A stretch of DNA of 64,000 nucleotides, from the NCBI RefSeq assembly GCF_017114825.1, contig NZ_JADEVO010000014.1:1-64000 (forward strand), read 5' to 3'. Shown piece by piece: positions 45,865 to 54,688 of this stretch; position 1 is the stretch's first letter, and each line of letters begins with the position of its first letter. The notes under the pieces are model-generated. The model made no database searches, was not told the origin of the DNA, and was given only the letters and a program-made list of their open reading frames with translations. The translations under genes and the position numbers were made by a program. The stretch comes from Pseudomonas gregormendelii (lineage in GTDB: Bacteria > Pseudomonadota > Gammaproteobacteria > Pseudomonadales > Pseudomonadaceae).

Positions 45865-46968
45865 ATGAACCTACAAAACGCTTCCTTACCGCCCCGCAAC
45901 GAGATGGTCCGCGCCATGCTTGAACGTGACACCGCCTACGAGGGGGTGTTCTTCACCGCGGTCAAGACCACCGGCATCTTTTGCCGTCCCAGTTGCACGG
46001 CACGCAAACCGAAACCGGAGAATGTCGAGTTCTTCGCCCATGCCGATGAATGCCTGTCGGAGGGCTATCGTGCCTGCCTGCGCTGCAAGCCACTGGACGC
46101 TGCGGCCATTGCCCCGGACTGGGTGCAAAAGCTACTGGGCGCGGTAGAAGCCACCCCGGATCGACAATGGTCCGATGCGCAACTGCTGGCCGAGGGCATC
46201 GAGCCGTTGAAACTTCGGCGCTGGTTCAAACAGCATTTCGGCATGACCTTCCACGCGTGGCTACGCACCCGCCGACTGGGCATGGCGCTAGGCGGCATTC
46301 GCCAGGGTGAGTCCATCGACCACGCGGCGTTCGATTCGGGTTATGAATCCCTGAGCGGTTTTCGCGACGCGTTTCAAAAGTCATTCCACATCACCCCAGG
46401 CAAAGCAGCCGACAGTGAGCCACTGCTCTTCACCCGCCTGACCACGCCCCTGGGGCCGATGATCGCCATGGCGGAGCGGCGCGGGCTGGTGATGCTTGAG
46501 TTTCTTGACCGACCGGCACTGACCCGTGAGCTTGAAGCGCTGCAAAACCGCTATGGCTACGTGATAGCGCCCGGGCATAACGCCCATTTGCGCCAGATCG
46601 AAGACGAACTGGCGCAATACTTTGCCGGCAAGCTCTGCGAATTCAGGGTCGCGCTGCATCTGCCAGGCAGCGAATTTTCCAGGCAGGTGTGGGCCGAGCT
46701 GGTCAAAATCCCCTACGGCCAGACCAGTACCTATGGCGCCATTGCCGCGATTCTCGGCAAACCCGGCGCCAGCCGCGCCGTCGGCCTGGCCAACGGGCAT
46801 AACCGGGTCTCCATCGTCGTCCCTTGCCACCGGGTGATCGGCGCCGATGGCTCGCTGACTGGCTACGGCGGCGGCCAGCCGCGCAAGGCATTCCTGCTGC
46901 GCCTGGAGAACGCGGCACTGCAGCTCAGCCAGTTGAGCCTGCCGGGCATGGCGCGCGAAGAAGCATGA
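45865..46968 (+). CDS. ada: Ada: methyl-DNA repair methyltransferase and transcriptional activator
   Basis: This protein has 367 residues from ATG 45865. The N-terminal zinc domain carries four Cys (C40, C44, C71, C74; FCRPSC ... CLRC), of which the first accepts methyl groups from phosphotriesters. An AraC-type DNA-binding region follows (about 90-180, RRWFKQHFGMTFHAWLRTRRLG). The C-terminal O6-methylguanine methyltransferase domain has the reactive Cys in VPCHRVIG and VGLANGHNR before it. It is both repair enzyme and activator of the alkylation response. The stop overlaps the glycosylase start by 4 bp. Confidence 0.95.
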   Translation: MNLQNASLPPRNEMVRAMLERDTAYEGVFFTAVKTTGIFCRPSCTARKPKPENVEFFAHADECLSEGYRACLRCKPLDAAAIAPDWVQKLLGAVEATPDRQWSDAQLLAEGIEPLKLRRWFKQHFGMTFHAWLRTRRLGMALGGIRQGESIDHAAFDSGYESLSGFRDAFQKSFHITPGKAADSEPLLFTRLTTPLGPMIAMAERRGLVMLEFLDRPALTRELEALQNRYGYVIAPGHNAHLRQIEDELAQYFAGKLCEFRVALHLPGSEFSRQVWAELVKIPYGQTSTYGAIAAILGKPGASRAVGLANGHNRVSIVVPCHRVIGADGSLTGYGGGQPRKAFLLRLENAALQLSQLSLPGMAREEA

Positions 46969-47591
46969 GCGCCCTGCCCGACGCGTGGTCGGCTGCCAGC
47001 CAGTTTCTGGCCGGCATCGATGACGACTGGCGCCAACATATCGCCACCATTGGTCCCTGCCTGCATCAGCCACATCCGGCGCGGGATCCCTATGAATCCC
47101 TGGTGCGCTCGATTGCCTACCAACAACTGCATGCCCGGGCCGGCGACGCGATCATCGGGCGTTTACTGGCGTTGTTCCCCCCAGGGAATTTTCCGCGCCC
47201 GGAGCAGATCATCGCGACTGATTTTGACGCGCTACGCAGCTGCGGTTTTTCGGCAAGCAAGATAGCGACCATTCAGGGCATCGCAGAAGCGGCGGTGAGT
47301 GGCGTGGTGCTCGATTACAACACCGCGCGGATGATGGACGATGAAGCGCTGATCGAGCGCTTGATCACCCTGCGCGGGGTTGGCCGCTGGACCGTGGAGA
47401 TGCTGCTGATCTACGGCCTGGAGCGCCCGGATATTTTGCCGGCGGATGACTTTGGGGTGCGTGAGGGGTATCGGCGGTTGAAGGGTTTGCAGGTGCAGCC
47501 TACTCGCCGGCAGATGATTGAGATCGGGTTGGATTGGAAGCCTTATCGGACAGTGGCTTGCTGGTATTTGTGGCGGGTACCTAGCAAGTAG
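46965..47591 (+). CDS. DNA-3-methyladenine glycosylase II (AlkA type)
   Basis: This protein has 208 residues from ATG 46965, which overlaps the ada stop as ATGA. It is a helix-hairpin-helix glycosylase: YESLVRSIAYQQLHARAG opens the fold, LRGVGRWTVEMLLIY is the HhH motif, and the following LPADDFGVREGY contains the catalytic Asp. It removes 3-methyladenine and similar alkylated bases. It is shorter than E. coli AlkA (282) because it lacks the N-terminal TBP-like domain. Coupling with ada fits the adaptive response. Confidence 0.92.
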   Translation: MSALPDAWSAASQFLAGIDDDWRQHIATIGPCLHQPHPARDPYESLVRSIAYQQLHARAGDAIIGRLLALFPPGNFPRPEQIIATDFDALRSCGFSASKIATIQGIAEAAVSGVVLDYNTARMMDDEALIERLITLRGVGRWTVEMLLIYGLERPDILPADDFGVREGYRRLKGLQVQPTRRQMIEIGLDWKPYRTVACWYLWRVPSK

Positions 47592-47611
47592 GCCGCATCA
47601 CCCAAAGCCCG

Positions 47612-48709
47612 TCACAACCCCGACTTCAACCGACTGAACGCCCGAATCAACGCCCGGTTAAACGCCTTCCCATTGTCATTCTTGCTGTACAACGAAGCCC
47701 TTACCTCAGCCGAGGGATACGTCCCCGGATCATTGCGAATCGCCGGATCGATCAGCCCATCCGCTGCCGTAATTGCATTGGCGTAATGAATGGTGTCGGT
47801 GATCGGCGCAATCACCTGCGGCGTCATCAGGTAGTCCATCAACGCCAGCCCTGCCTGCGGATGCGGCGCGTCCTTGGGGATGACCATGGCATCGAACCAG
47901 ATCAACGTGCCTTCCTTCGGGATCCGGTAACTCAACTTGAACGGTTTGTTCGCCGCCGTAGCCTGACCGGCAGCAATGGCCACGTTGCCGTTCCAGGACA
48001 TCGCCACGCAGGTGTTGCCGTTGGCCAGGTCGCTGATGTTCAGGTCGTTGTCGAAGTAGCGAATGTAAGGCCGGATCTTGGCTAATTGCTGTTCCGCGAG
48101 TTTCAGGTCATCCAGGCTCTGGCGGTTGATGTCCAGGCCCATGTACTTCATGACCGCGGCAAATACTTCGTTAGGGTCGTTGAGCAGGGTGACCCCGCAA
48201 TCGGCGAATTTCGACACCACGGTCGGATCGAACAACATCGCCCAGCTGTCCCGTGGCGCGTCGGGCAGACGCTGCTTGACCGCCTCCTCCTGATAACCCA
48301 CGCCTGTGGTGCCCCAGGCGTATATCCCGGCGTAGCGGTTGCCCGGATCGAACACCGCCATGTGCTGGCGGAACTCCTCGCCGACGCCGGCAAAGTGCGG
48401 CAGTTGCTGCTTGTCCACCGTCTGGATTGCGCCGCTCTGGATCGCCCGGGACAGATGCTGCCCCGCCGTCAGCACCAGGTCATAACCACTGTGGCCGGTC
48501 AGCAGTTTGGTCTCGACGGTTTCGAGGGAGTCGAAGTGATCGGCCACCACCCGAATGCCGGTCTGTTTTTCGAAGTTGCTCAGGGTGTCCGGGGCCAGGT
48601 ACTCGCCCCAGATGTACAGGTTGACCACCGGTTTGGCGGTGTCGGCGGCCTGCACACACAGGGGTGCAAGCACCAGCAACAACGCTTGAGTCAGTTTGTG
48701 CAGGCCCAT
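47612..48709 (-). CDS. Polyamine-type ABC transporter periplasmic binding protein
   Basis: This 365-residue PotD/PotF/SpuD-family protein has a signal peptide (about 1-21, ending VQAAD). Its mature start VVNLYIWGEYLAPDTLSNFEKQTGI is typical. The family motifs for a bound cationic amine include WGTTGVGYQ and VAMSWNGN. No permease or ATPase genes are adjacent, so it would work with a transporter elsewhere. The stop is 20 bp from the convergent glycosylase gene. It starts 2 bp after the agmatine deiminase gene ends, suggesting a role in agmatine or polyamine uptake. Confidence 0.9.
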   Translation of the reverse strand: MGLHKLTQALLLVLAPLCVQAADTAKPVVNLYIWGEYLAPDTLSNFEKQTGIRVVADHFDSLETVETKLLTGHSGYDLVLTAGQHLSRAIQSGAIQTVDKQQLPHFAGVGEEFRQHMAVFDPGNRYAGIYAWGTTGVGYQEEAVKQRLPDAPRDSWAMLFDPTVVSKFADCGVTLLNDPNEVFAAVMKYMGLDINRQSLDDLKLAEQQLAKIRPYIRYFDNDLNISDLANGNTCVAMSWNGNVAIAAGQATAANKPFKLSYRIPKEGTLIWFDAMVIPKDAPHPQAGLALMDYLMTPQVIAPITDTIHYANAITAADGLIDPAIRNDPGTYPSAEVRASLYSKNDNGKAFNRALIRAFSRLKSGL

Positions 48710-48711
48710 GG

Positions 48712-49836
48712 TTAAACCCCCTTCTTGTGGTCAGGAGTGCCGGCGTATTGCGGCATGGTGATGCAGGCGACGTTGCCACCACCGAGGAGGATTTCCCGGG
48801 AGTTTTCGATGCCGACGATATTGTGCCGAGGGAACAGTTCGGCCAGGGTTGCCAGCGCGGTCTGATCCTGCCGATCACCGAACAACGGCACCACAATCGA
48901 GGTATTGCCGGCGTAGTAGTTGATGTACGACGCGCAGATTTTCGTCCCCGCCTGGCGGGTGTGGGTGCTGTCCTGCTGATCGAGGCCCTCGGCTTCTTCG
49001 CCGGTCCATTCCAGCACATCCGGTTGCGGCAACTTGTGCACGGTCAACTCACGACCACGGCTGTCCCGGGTGCTGCGCAGGATGTCGTAGGCCTCCTGGT
49101 AGATTTCCCACTGCGGGTCATCGCGATTATCGGTCCATTGCAGTACCACTTCGCCGGGGCGGACGAAGCAAGCGAGGTCATCGACATGGCCATCGGTTTC
49201 GTCGAACTTGCAGCCCCGTGGCAACCAGATAATTTGCTCGGCGCCGAGGTAATCGGTCAGCCGTCGGGTGACTTCCTCCTTGCCCAAAAGCTGGTTGCGA
49301 TTGCGGTTGAGCAGGCACTGCTCGGTGGTCAGGATGCTGCCCTGGCCGTCGCTCTGGATGCCACCGAGCTCGGCAATCAGCGGCGCGCGGTAACGGTCGA
49401 AACGTTCGATTTCGAGGATCTTGCTCGCGATCTGGTCGTCCTTGTCCCACGGGTAATACAAGCCGCCGTCGAGACCGCCGTAGGCGTTGAACTCGAAATC
49501 CACGCCACGCACGTCGCCGCTGGCATCGTTGACCACAAAGCACGGGCCGCTGTCGCGAAACCAGGTGTCGTTGCAGGTCATTTCTACGACCCGCACTTGC
49601 GGCGGCAATTGACGGCGAGCGGTGGCGAATTGTGCGGCGGAGGCACACACAGTCACCGGTTCGCTCTGGGAAATGGCGGTAACAATCTGCACCCAGACTT
49701 TCTGCGCAGGTTTGGCGCCGTTGCGCCAAACGTCGGTGCGCTCAGGCCAGCCAAGCCAGCAGCCGGACTTGGTTTCGAATTCACCGGGCAGGCGGAAGCC
49801 GTCTTGTTTGGGGGTGGAATCGAGCAAACGTGCCAT
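48712..49836 (-). CDS. aguA: Agmatine deiminase family protein
   Basis: This protein has 374 residues from ATG 49836 (MARLLDSTPKQDGF), chosen for GAGG 7 bases upstream. It is a pentein-fold enzyme that converts agmatine to N-carbamoylputrescine and ammonia. Catalytic features are the WFRDSGP segment, ETDGHVDD (Glu and His) and the C-terminal nucleophile Cys in LLGGGNVACITM. The residue before Cys is Ala rather than the His usual in AguA (GGGNIHC, from memory), and the tail also differs. It may therefore be the second paralog with altered specificity. It sits in a LysR / deiminase / binding-protein cluster. Confidence 0.85.
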   Translation of the reverse strand: MARLLDSTPKQDGFRLPGEFETKSGCWLGWPERTDVWRNGAKPAQKVWVQIVTAISQSEPVTVCASAAQFATARRQLPPQVRVVEMTCNDTWFRDSGPCFVVNDASGDVRGVDFEFNAYGGLDGGLYYPWDKDDQIASKILEIERFDRYRAPLIAELGGIQSDGQGSILTTEQCLLNRNRNQLLGKEEVTRRLTDYLGAEQIIWLPRGCKFDETDGHVDDLACFVRPGEVVLQWTDNRDDPQWEIYQEAYDILRSTRDSRGRELTVHKLPQPDVLEWTGEEAEGLDQQDSTHTRQAGTKICASYINYYAGNTSIVVPLFGDRQDQTALATLAELFPRHNIVGIENSREILLGGGNVACITMPQYAGTPDHKKGV

Positions 49837-49936
49837 GGGCATACCTCATCAGCGGGGATTGGAATGACCACAGGCTAAGGTCGCCAGCGCCCTCCTCGCC
49901 AACGATGATTATTTCGGGATGCTTGAATTTAACTCA

Positions 49937-50821
49937 TCAATCGGCCAACTGATCGTTGAACCAATCCAGCATTTGAGCCACGGCCGGACGCTCCAGCCGG
50001 ACCCGTTCACAGACCAGGGCGTATTGGCCGAGCGCGGTGATGTTGGCCGCGAACGGTCGCACCAGCCGCCCACTGAGCAGGTCTTCCTGTGCCGTGAGGT
50101 TATCGCCCATGGCCACGCCCTGCCCCTGGGCAGCCGCCTCCAGCGCCAACCCGGCGTGAGCGAAATACAGCTGTCGCTCCGGGCGCTGGTCGCCGGCATG
50201 GCTGGTGAGCCAGGCGGTCCAGGTCTTGCCGTCCTGATCGTCGTGCAGCAGGCAGTGACGGGCCAGGTCTTTCGGGGTTTTCAGCGTACCCTGGTTGAAT
50301 AGGCTGGGGCTGCACACCGGGAAGAACTGCAACGCCGGCAAGGGCCGCACGAAGTAGGCGCTGCTGTCCACCGGGCCGGTGCCGTAGGTGATCGCCAGGT
50401 CGATGTCTTCCCCCGGCGCGGTGGCGTCGATCGGTTGTTCGTAGAGGTGCAAGGTGATGTGCGGATAGCGCGCGTAGAAATCCGTGAGGCGGCTCATCAA
50501 CCATTTCTGCGCCAGTTCGGCGGTAACCGCCAGGCGCAACACAGCAAGGGATGACGGATCCCGCAGTTCATCGCAGGCCTCGCCGATCAGTTCGAAAGCC
50601 TGCTGCAAACTCTGCATCAGGCGCCCGGCGGCCATGGTCGGGCGAATCTGCCGACCTTCGCGGATAAACAGCGACACGCCCAACTGTTCTTCGAGTTGAC
50701 GGATTTGATGGCTGACGGCGCTGTCGGTGACGCACAACTCCGCCGCCGCCCGGCCGAAATGAGCGTGACGAGCGGCGCATTCGAAAGTTCTGAGTGCTGC
50801 CAGGGAGGGTAGTCGTCGCAT
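49937..50821 (-). CDS. LysR-family transcriptional regulator
   Basis: This 294-residue protein has an N-terminal winged helix, LPSLAALRTFECAARHAHFGRAA with ELCVTDSAVSHQIRQLEEQLG. The C-terminal effector domain follows and ends LVCERVRLERPAVAQMLDWFNDQL. Its composition resembles GcvA-like regulators. It lies 100 bp upstream of the agmatine deiminase gene on the same strand. A joint operon or direct regulation by this protein is likely. Confidence 0.9.
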   Translation of the reverse strand: MRRLPSLAALRTFECAARHAHFGRAAAELCVTDSAVSHQIRQLEEQLGVSLFIREGRQIRPTMAAGRLMQSLQQAFELIGEACDELRDPSSLAVLRLAVTAELAQKWLMSRLTDFYARYPHITLHLYEQPIDATAPGEDIDLAITYGTGPVDSSAYFVRPLPALQFFPVCSPSLFNQGTLKTPKDLARHCLLHDDQDGKTWTAWLTSHAGDQRPERQLYFAHAGLALEAAAQGQGVAMGDNLTAQEDLLSGRLVRPFAANITALGQYALVCERVRLERPAVAQMLDWFNDQLAD

Positions 50822-50882
50822 TGATCAAGGCTCTGTCTCGAGGCGGTCATGCTGACCCGGTAACTGGCACACGTCCACCCCC

Positions 50883-50975
50883 GTATGAGCTGCCGAAGGC
50901 TGCGATCTTTTGATCTTGATCTTAAGCCGCCGCGCCAAAAAAGATCAAAAGATCGCAGCCTTCGGCAGCTCCTGC
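50883..50975. repeat. REPIN (class 1)
   Basis: Inverted class-1 REPs occupy 50883 and onward and the stretch ending at 50975. The outer ends are slightly decayed (GTATGAGC and CTCCTGC instead of GTAGGAGC and CTCCTAC). They sit between the LysR gene and the thioesterase gene. Confidence 0.85.
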
Positions 50976-51125
50976 AGGCGTTCTACACCTACACCACCTA
51001 TATGCAGCAGTACCTTTGGCAGCAGTCCATTCAGCGCAACTCCACCCGCCCATCACCCTCCTTTATCCACCATGACTTCCCCCCGAACCCGGCGCATGTT
51101 GATCCCTCAACCGGAGGGATTCGCC

Positions 51126-51530
51126 ATGCTCAACGCACTCAAACAGACCAACTCAACCTCAGCCTTCAACCGCTGGGCCGGCTTCGAAGTCACCTACGCC
51201 CAAAGCGGTGAAGCCGAACTTACCCTGGTTTTTCGCGAAACCGACATGGCGCAGTACGCCGGCTTCCTGCATGCCGGCCTGATCGCCGCGTTGCTCGACA
51301 CCGCCTGCGGTTTTGCCGCCGGGACGGTCGCCGGCAACGTGCTGGCGTCGCATTTTTCAGTCAACTGCCTGGCACCCGCTGTCGGTGAAGTGTTCATCGC
51401 CAAGGGGCGGGTGGTGAAGGCCGGGAAGAAGCAGGTGTTCGCCCGCGCCGAGTTGTTCGCGCAAACCGGTGACCCGTTAAAACTGGTGGCGACCGGCGAC
51501 GCGATTCTGGTGCCGGTCGACAGTCGCTAA
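51126..51530 (+). CDS. PaaI-type hotdog-fold thioesterase
   Basis: This protein has 134 residues from ATG 51126, behind GGAGG with 8 bases of spacing; longer in-frame starts have no good site. The hotdog motif HAGLIAALLDTACGFAA carries the usual HxG...D catalytic arrangement of PaaI/phenylacetyl-CoA-type thioesterases. SHFSVNCLAPA follows. It hydrolyses an acyl-CoA whose identity is unknown. Confidence 0.88.
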   Translation: MLNALKQTNSTSAFNRWAGFEVTYAQSGEAELTLVFRETDMAQYAGFLHAGLIAALLDTACGFAAGTVAGNVLASHFSVNCLAPAVGEVFIAKGRVVKAGKKQVFARAELFAQTGDPLKLVATGDAILVPVDSR

Positions 51531-51576
51531 GGGTCTAGGCTGTCTTGAATCGATTCGAGAACAGCCGGAGGTCCTC

Positions 51577-52065
51577 ATGCAGCTCGAAGGTTCATGCCAT
51601 TGCGGCGCGGTGTCGTTCAGCCTCACCAGCGCTCATCCCTACCCTTACCAGCGTTGCTACTGCTCGATCTGCCGCAAGACCCAGGGCGGCGGCGGTTATG
51701 CGATCAATCTCAGTGGCGACGCCGGCAGCCTGAAGGTGCGCGGGCGCAAGCACATCGCGATCTACCATGCGCGGCTCAAGGACGAGGGTGATACACGCGC
51801 CCATAACAGCACCGCCGAGCGGCATTTCTGTTCTGTTTGCGGGACTGGGTTGTGGCTGTTCAGCCCGAAATGGCCGGAGTTGATTCATCCGTTTGCCTCG
51901 GCCATCGACACCGCGCTGCCGGTGCCACCGGAGCACACGCATTTGATGCTGGGTTCGAAAGCGTCGTGGGTGGAGGTTGAGGTGAAGCCCAAGGACCAGC
52001 AGTTCGACGTCTACCCCGAGGAGTCCATTGCCGATTGGCATATACGCCTCGGTCTGGAAAAGTAA
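51577..52065 (+). CDS. GFA-family (glutathione-dependent formaldehyde-activating/CENP-V) protein
   Basis: This 162-residue zinc protein shows CHCGAVSF at 8-15, CYCSICRKTQGG near 29 and CSVCGTGLW near 90. These are the seven conserved Cys of the family. Members may bind glutathione-formaldehyde adducts, but most are uncharacterised. It lies 46 bp downstream of the thioesterase on the same strand. Confidence 0.9.
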   Translation: MQLEGSCHCGAVSFSLTSAHPYPYQRCYCSICRKTQGGGGYAINLSGDAGSLKVRGRKHIAIYHARLKDEGDTRAHNSTAERHFCSVCGTGLWLFSPKWPELIHPFASAIDTALPVPPEHTHLMLGSKASWVEVEVKPKDQQFDVYPEESIADWHIRLGLEK

Positions 52066-52126
52066 TCACAGTCTCTGTGGTGAAGCGGTTCTACTGCCTT
52101 GCGGATGACGTTTTTTGCAGGAGCAT

Positions 52127-52160
52127 GGCTTGCCCGCGATGGCGATTTCGCGGGAAAGCC
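52127..52160. repeat. Class-2 REP-like hairpin
   Basis: GGCTTGCCCGCGA at 52127 pairs, with one mismatch, with TCGCGGGAAAGCC ending at 52160. The left part is a degenerate GCAGGAGCATGGCTTGCCCG REP. It lies between the convergent GFA and miaE genes and could also serve as terminator. Confidence 0.7.
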
Positions 52161-52175
52161 TCGTTCATACGGGGG

Positions 52176-52784
52176 TTATGCGGCGATTGGGATGCCACTG
52201 TGGAAACGGAACTCCACGTCCGGTGATTCGATCAGCTCCTGCTCGGCCGCACGCACCCGGTCGATCACCTGGGCAACATCCTTCGCATCCCCATACTGGT
52301 AAGCCAGTTTCAAATAACCCTGGAAATGCCGGGCCTCGCTTTTGAGCAGGCCGAAATAGAACTTGCCCAATTCTTCGTCCAGATGTGGCACCAGGGCTTC
52401 GAAACGCTCACAACTGCGGGCTTCGATGAATGCGCCGACCACCAGGGTATCCACCAGTTTTACCGGCTCATGGCTACGCACCACCTTGCGCAGGCCCGAG
52501 GCGTAACGCCCGGCCGACAGTTGGCGCAGCTCGATCTTGCGCTTCTTCATCAAGCGCATGACCTGTTCGTGGTGCACCAGCTCTTCCCGAGCCAGGCGCG
52601 ACATCAGGTTGATCAGATCGACGTGTGAGTGATACTTGGCGATCAGGCTCAACGCCGTGCTGGCCGCCTTGAATTCGCAGTTCTTGTGGTCGATCAGCAG
52701 TGTTTCCTGATCCGCCAGCGCGGCTTGAACCCAGCCGTCGGGGGTGCGGCAGCCGAGGAACTCGTGAATTTCGGGAAGGATCAT
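52176..52784 (-). CDS. miaE: tRNA 2-methylthio-N6-isopentenyladenosine(37) hydroxylase
   Basis: This protein has 202 residues from ATG 52784 (MILPEIHEFLGC). It is a ferritin-like diiron monooxygenase that hydroxylates ms2i6A37 of tRNAs. The diiron ligands are visible in DHKNCEFKAA (first Glu), EELVHHEQVM (E-x-x-H), EARSCERFEAL (Glu) and SEARHFQGYL (E-x-x-H). A longer start at 52808 is possible but has no better ribosome site. Confidence 0.93.
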   Translation of the reverse strand: MILPEIHEFLGCRTPDGWVQAALADQETLLIDHKNCEFKAASTALSLIAKYHSHVDLINLMSRLAREELVHHEQVMRLMKKRKIELRQLSAGRYASGLRKVVRSHEPVKLVDTLVVGAFIEARSCERFEALVPHLDEELGKFYFGLLKSEARHFQGYLKLAYQYGDAKDVAQVIDRVRAAEQELIESPDVEFRFHSGIPIAA

Positions 52785-52945
52785 GGGGCTCACGCAAAGA
52801 AGGTACAAAACGAAGGGCGCCGATTATACCGGCCTGCCGCCAGACCACCAGTCGCTTACCGTTGATATGCATCAAGTCCCGGATGCGTGGCCAGCAACTA
52901 TAGTTGTCCCACGCAGCATTTTTCCATCTCCCGGAGATCCCGATC

Positions 52946-53809
52946 ATGCAAGCCATCCGCAGCATCCTGGTGGTCATCGAGCCCGAACACTCGGAAAGCC
53001 TCGCGCTCAAACGCGCAAAACTGATTGCCGGCGTGACCCAGGCGCATCTGCATCTGCTGGTGTGCGACCGCAAGCACGACCATGGCGGCATGCTCGGCGT
53101 GCTCAAGGCGGCGCTGTTGGCGGATGGCTACAGCGTCACCACCGAGCAGGCGTGGAACGAAAGCCTGCATGAAACCATCATCGATGTGCAGCAGGCTGAA
53201 GGTTGCGGCCTGGTGATCAAGCAGCACTTCCCCGACAGCCCGTTGAAAAAAGCCCTGCTGACGCCGGCGGACTGGAAACTGTTGCGGCACTGCCCGTGCC
53301 CGGTGCTGCTGGTGAAAACTGCCCATCCGTGGAAGGACGGGGTGGTTCTGGCGGCCATCGATGTCGGCAACACCGACCTGGAGCACCGGCACCTGCACAA
53401 CATCATCATCGATCATGGCTACGACATCGCCAGCCTGGCCAAGGCCCGCCTGCACGTGATCAGTGCCCATCCGTCGCCCATGCTGTCGTCGGCGGACCCC
53501 ACCTTTCAACTCAGCGAAACCATCGAGGCGCGATATCGCGAACAATGCCGGGCGTTCCAGGCCGAGTTCGACATCGACGATCAGCACTTGCACATCGAGG
53601 AAGGGCCGGCTGACGTGCTGATTCCGTTCATGGCGCACAAGCTGCGTGCAGTGGTGACGGTGATTGGCACCGTGGCGAGGTCAGGGTTGTCGGGGGCGTT
53701 GATCGGCAATACCGCAGAGGTGGTGCTGGATGCGGTGGAGAGTGATGTGCTGGTGCTCAAGCCGCAGGAGATCGAGGATCATCTGGAAGAGGTGGTGGCG
53801 CGGCATTAA
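52946..53809 (+). CDS. Universal stress protein, tandem UspA domains
   Basis: This protein has 287 residues from ATG 52946, behind GGAG with 9 bases of spacing. Two Usp-type alpha/beta domains are present (about 1-140 and 145-287; the first starts IRSILVVIEPEHSES and the second VVLAAIDVGNTDLEHRHL). The second ends with the ATP-binding-type glycine loop VIGTVARSGLSGALIGNTAEVVL. It is a tandem UspE-like stress protein. It is divergent from miaE. Confidence 0.9.
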   Translation: MQAIRSILVVIEPEHSESLALKRAKLIAGVTQAHLHLLVCDRKHDHGGMLGVLKAALLADGYSVTTEQAWNESLHETIIDVQQAEGCGLVIKQHFPDSPLKKALLTPADWKLLRHCPCPVLLVKTAHPWKDGVVLAAIDVGNTDLEHRHLHNIIIDHGYDIASLAKARLHVISAHPSPMLSSADPTFQLSETIEARYREQCRAFQAEFDIDDQHLHIEEGPADVLIPFMAHKLRAVVTVIGTVARSGLSGALIGNTAEVVLDAVESDVLVLKPQEIEDHLEEVVARH

Positions 53810-53820
53810 AGCAAAAGCAA

Positions 53821-53903
53821 GATCAAAAGATCGCAGCCTTCGGCAGCTCCTACAGGATGAACGCAAGCCTATGTAGGAGCTGCCGAAGGCTGCGATCTTT
53901 TGA
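53821..53903. repeat. REPIN (class 1, tail-to-tail)
   Basis: A REP in the form GATCAAAAGATCGCAGCC...CTCCTAC at 53821 and the inverse GTAGGAGC...TTTTGA to 53903 enclose a short spacer. It is located between the convergent Usp and DUF1289 genes. Confidence 0.9.
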
Positions 53904-53911
53904 CTTTAAAG

Positions 53912-54382
53912 TCAGCCGCCGAAGGCGTCTTTCAGGAAGCCCGGTGCGATATAGCGCTGGTAGTGCGCCTCCGAGAGCAAAAAGAACTCCCGATCAATCG
54001 CATCGCGCAGCTCCGGCAGGTTCCAGTCGCGAAATTCCGGCATCAGCACCATCCCGTAAGCCTCCAGGTTGTTGATCACCCGAGCCCCCCGGGCGATCAG
54101 CTGATAGGCCCAGCAATATTCCGACTGGTGCGGCACGAAGCGAATCTTGCGCTGTTCCAGCTGCAGCCGCAGGCGCTGGGGGTCGAAAATCTCCAGCTTG
54201 CTGGCCATGACCTGGGACAACAGCTGCTCCAGACGCAGCCACACCGCGCGCTTCTCCTCCTCGTTGTAACCATTCCAGTTGATCACTTCGTGATGGAAAC
54301 GCTTGCAGCCACGGCACACCAGGTCACCGTAAACAGTGGAGCAGAGGCCGACGCAGGGGGTCTTGATGGTCTGATTGGGCAT
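53912..54382 (-). CDS. DUF1289 domain protein
   Basis: This protein has 156 residues from ATG 54382 (MPNQTIKTPCVGLCSTVYGD); a GTG at 54397 is the alternative, and neither has a good ribosome site. The N-terminal DUF1289 zinc-knuckle-like part has CVGLCS and LVCRGCKRF with four Cys. It is followed by VINWNGY, EEEKRAVWLRLEQL and a C-terminal helical region. The biochemical role is unknown. The order acnB / DUF1289 / Usp is the same as in P. aeruginosa, from memory. Confidence 0.85.
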   Translation of the reverse strand: MPNQTIKTPCVGLCSTVYGDLVCRGCKRFHHEVINWNGYNEEEKRAVWLRLEQLLSQVMASKLEIFDPQRLRLQLEQRKIRFVPHQSEYCWAYQLIARGARVINNLEAYGMVLMPEFRDWNLPELRDAIDREFFLLSEAHYQRYIAPGFLKDAFGG

Positions 54383-54446
54383 AGTTAAGGAGAACACGGG
54401 AAAGCAGGACAGGTCGGCATGTTAGCCCTTTGTCTAAAATTGATCA

Positions 54447-54464
54447 CCCCTCAATCTTGAGGGG
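54447..54464. promoter_or_regulatory. Short perfect hairpin in the acnB upstream region
   Basis: CCCCTCAA (54447-54454) pairs with TTGAGGGG (54457-54464) around TC. It ends 2 bases before the first long palindrome. No gene ends here, so it is not an obvious terminator; an operator is possible. Confidence 0.45.
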
Positions 54465-54466
54465 CG

Positions 54467-54626
54467 GAGGGTCTATTGGACTTTGGCACCGGCCGCGTTG
54501 CGCGCCTACGTGCGCGAAGCTGCGTTGCGGGATTTGCCAAGGGAACAACCATTAGCGGCATCCCGCGCCTTGCCTCGCACACGTAGGCGCACAACGCGAC
54601 TCGCCACCAAAGTCCAATAGACCCTC
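54467..54626. repeat. 160-bp near-symmetric imperfect palindrome, MITE-like
   Basis: Two 67-nt arms (54467-54533 and 54560-54626) flank a 26-nt loop. The first 20 bases of the arms (GAGGGTCTATTGGACTTTGG) are perfectly complementary. After a mismatched 7-8 nt, CGCGTTG[C/T]GCGCCTACGTG[C/T]GCGA also pairs, and GCGGGAT closes the inner end. It does not match either REP class. It may be a miniature transposable element or structured RNA of unknown role. Confidence 0.8.
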
Positions 54627-54688
54627 ACTTACCTTTAATTTTTTTTTGCCGTAGAATCAGCCAGCCTTTTAAGGCGCCAATGTCCGTT

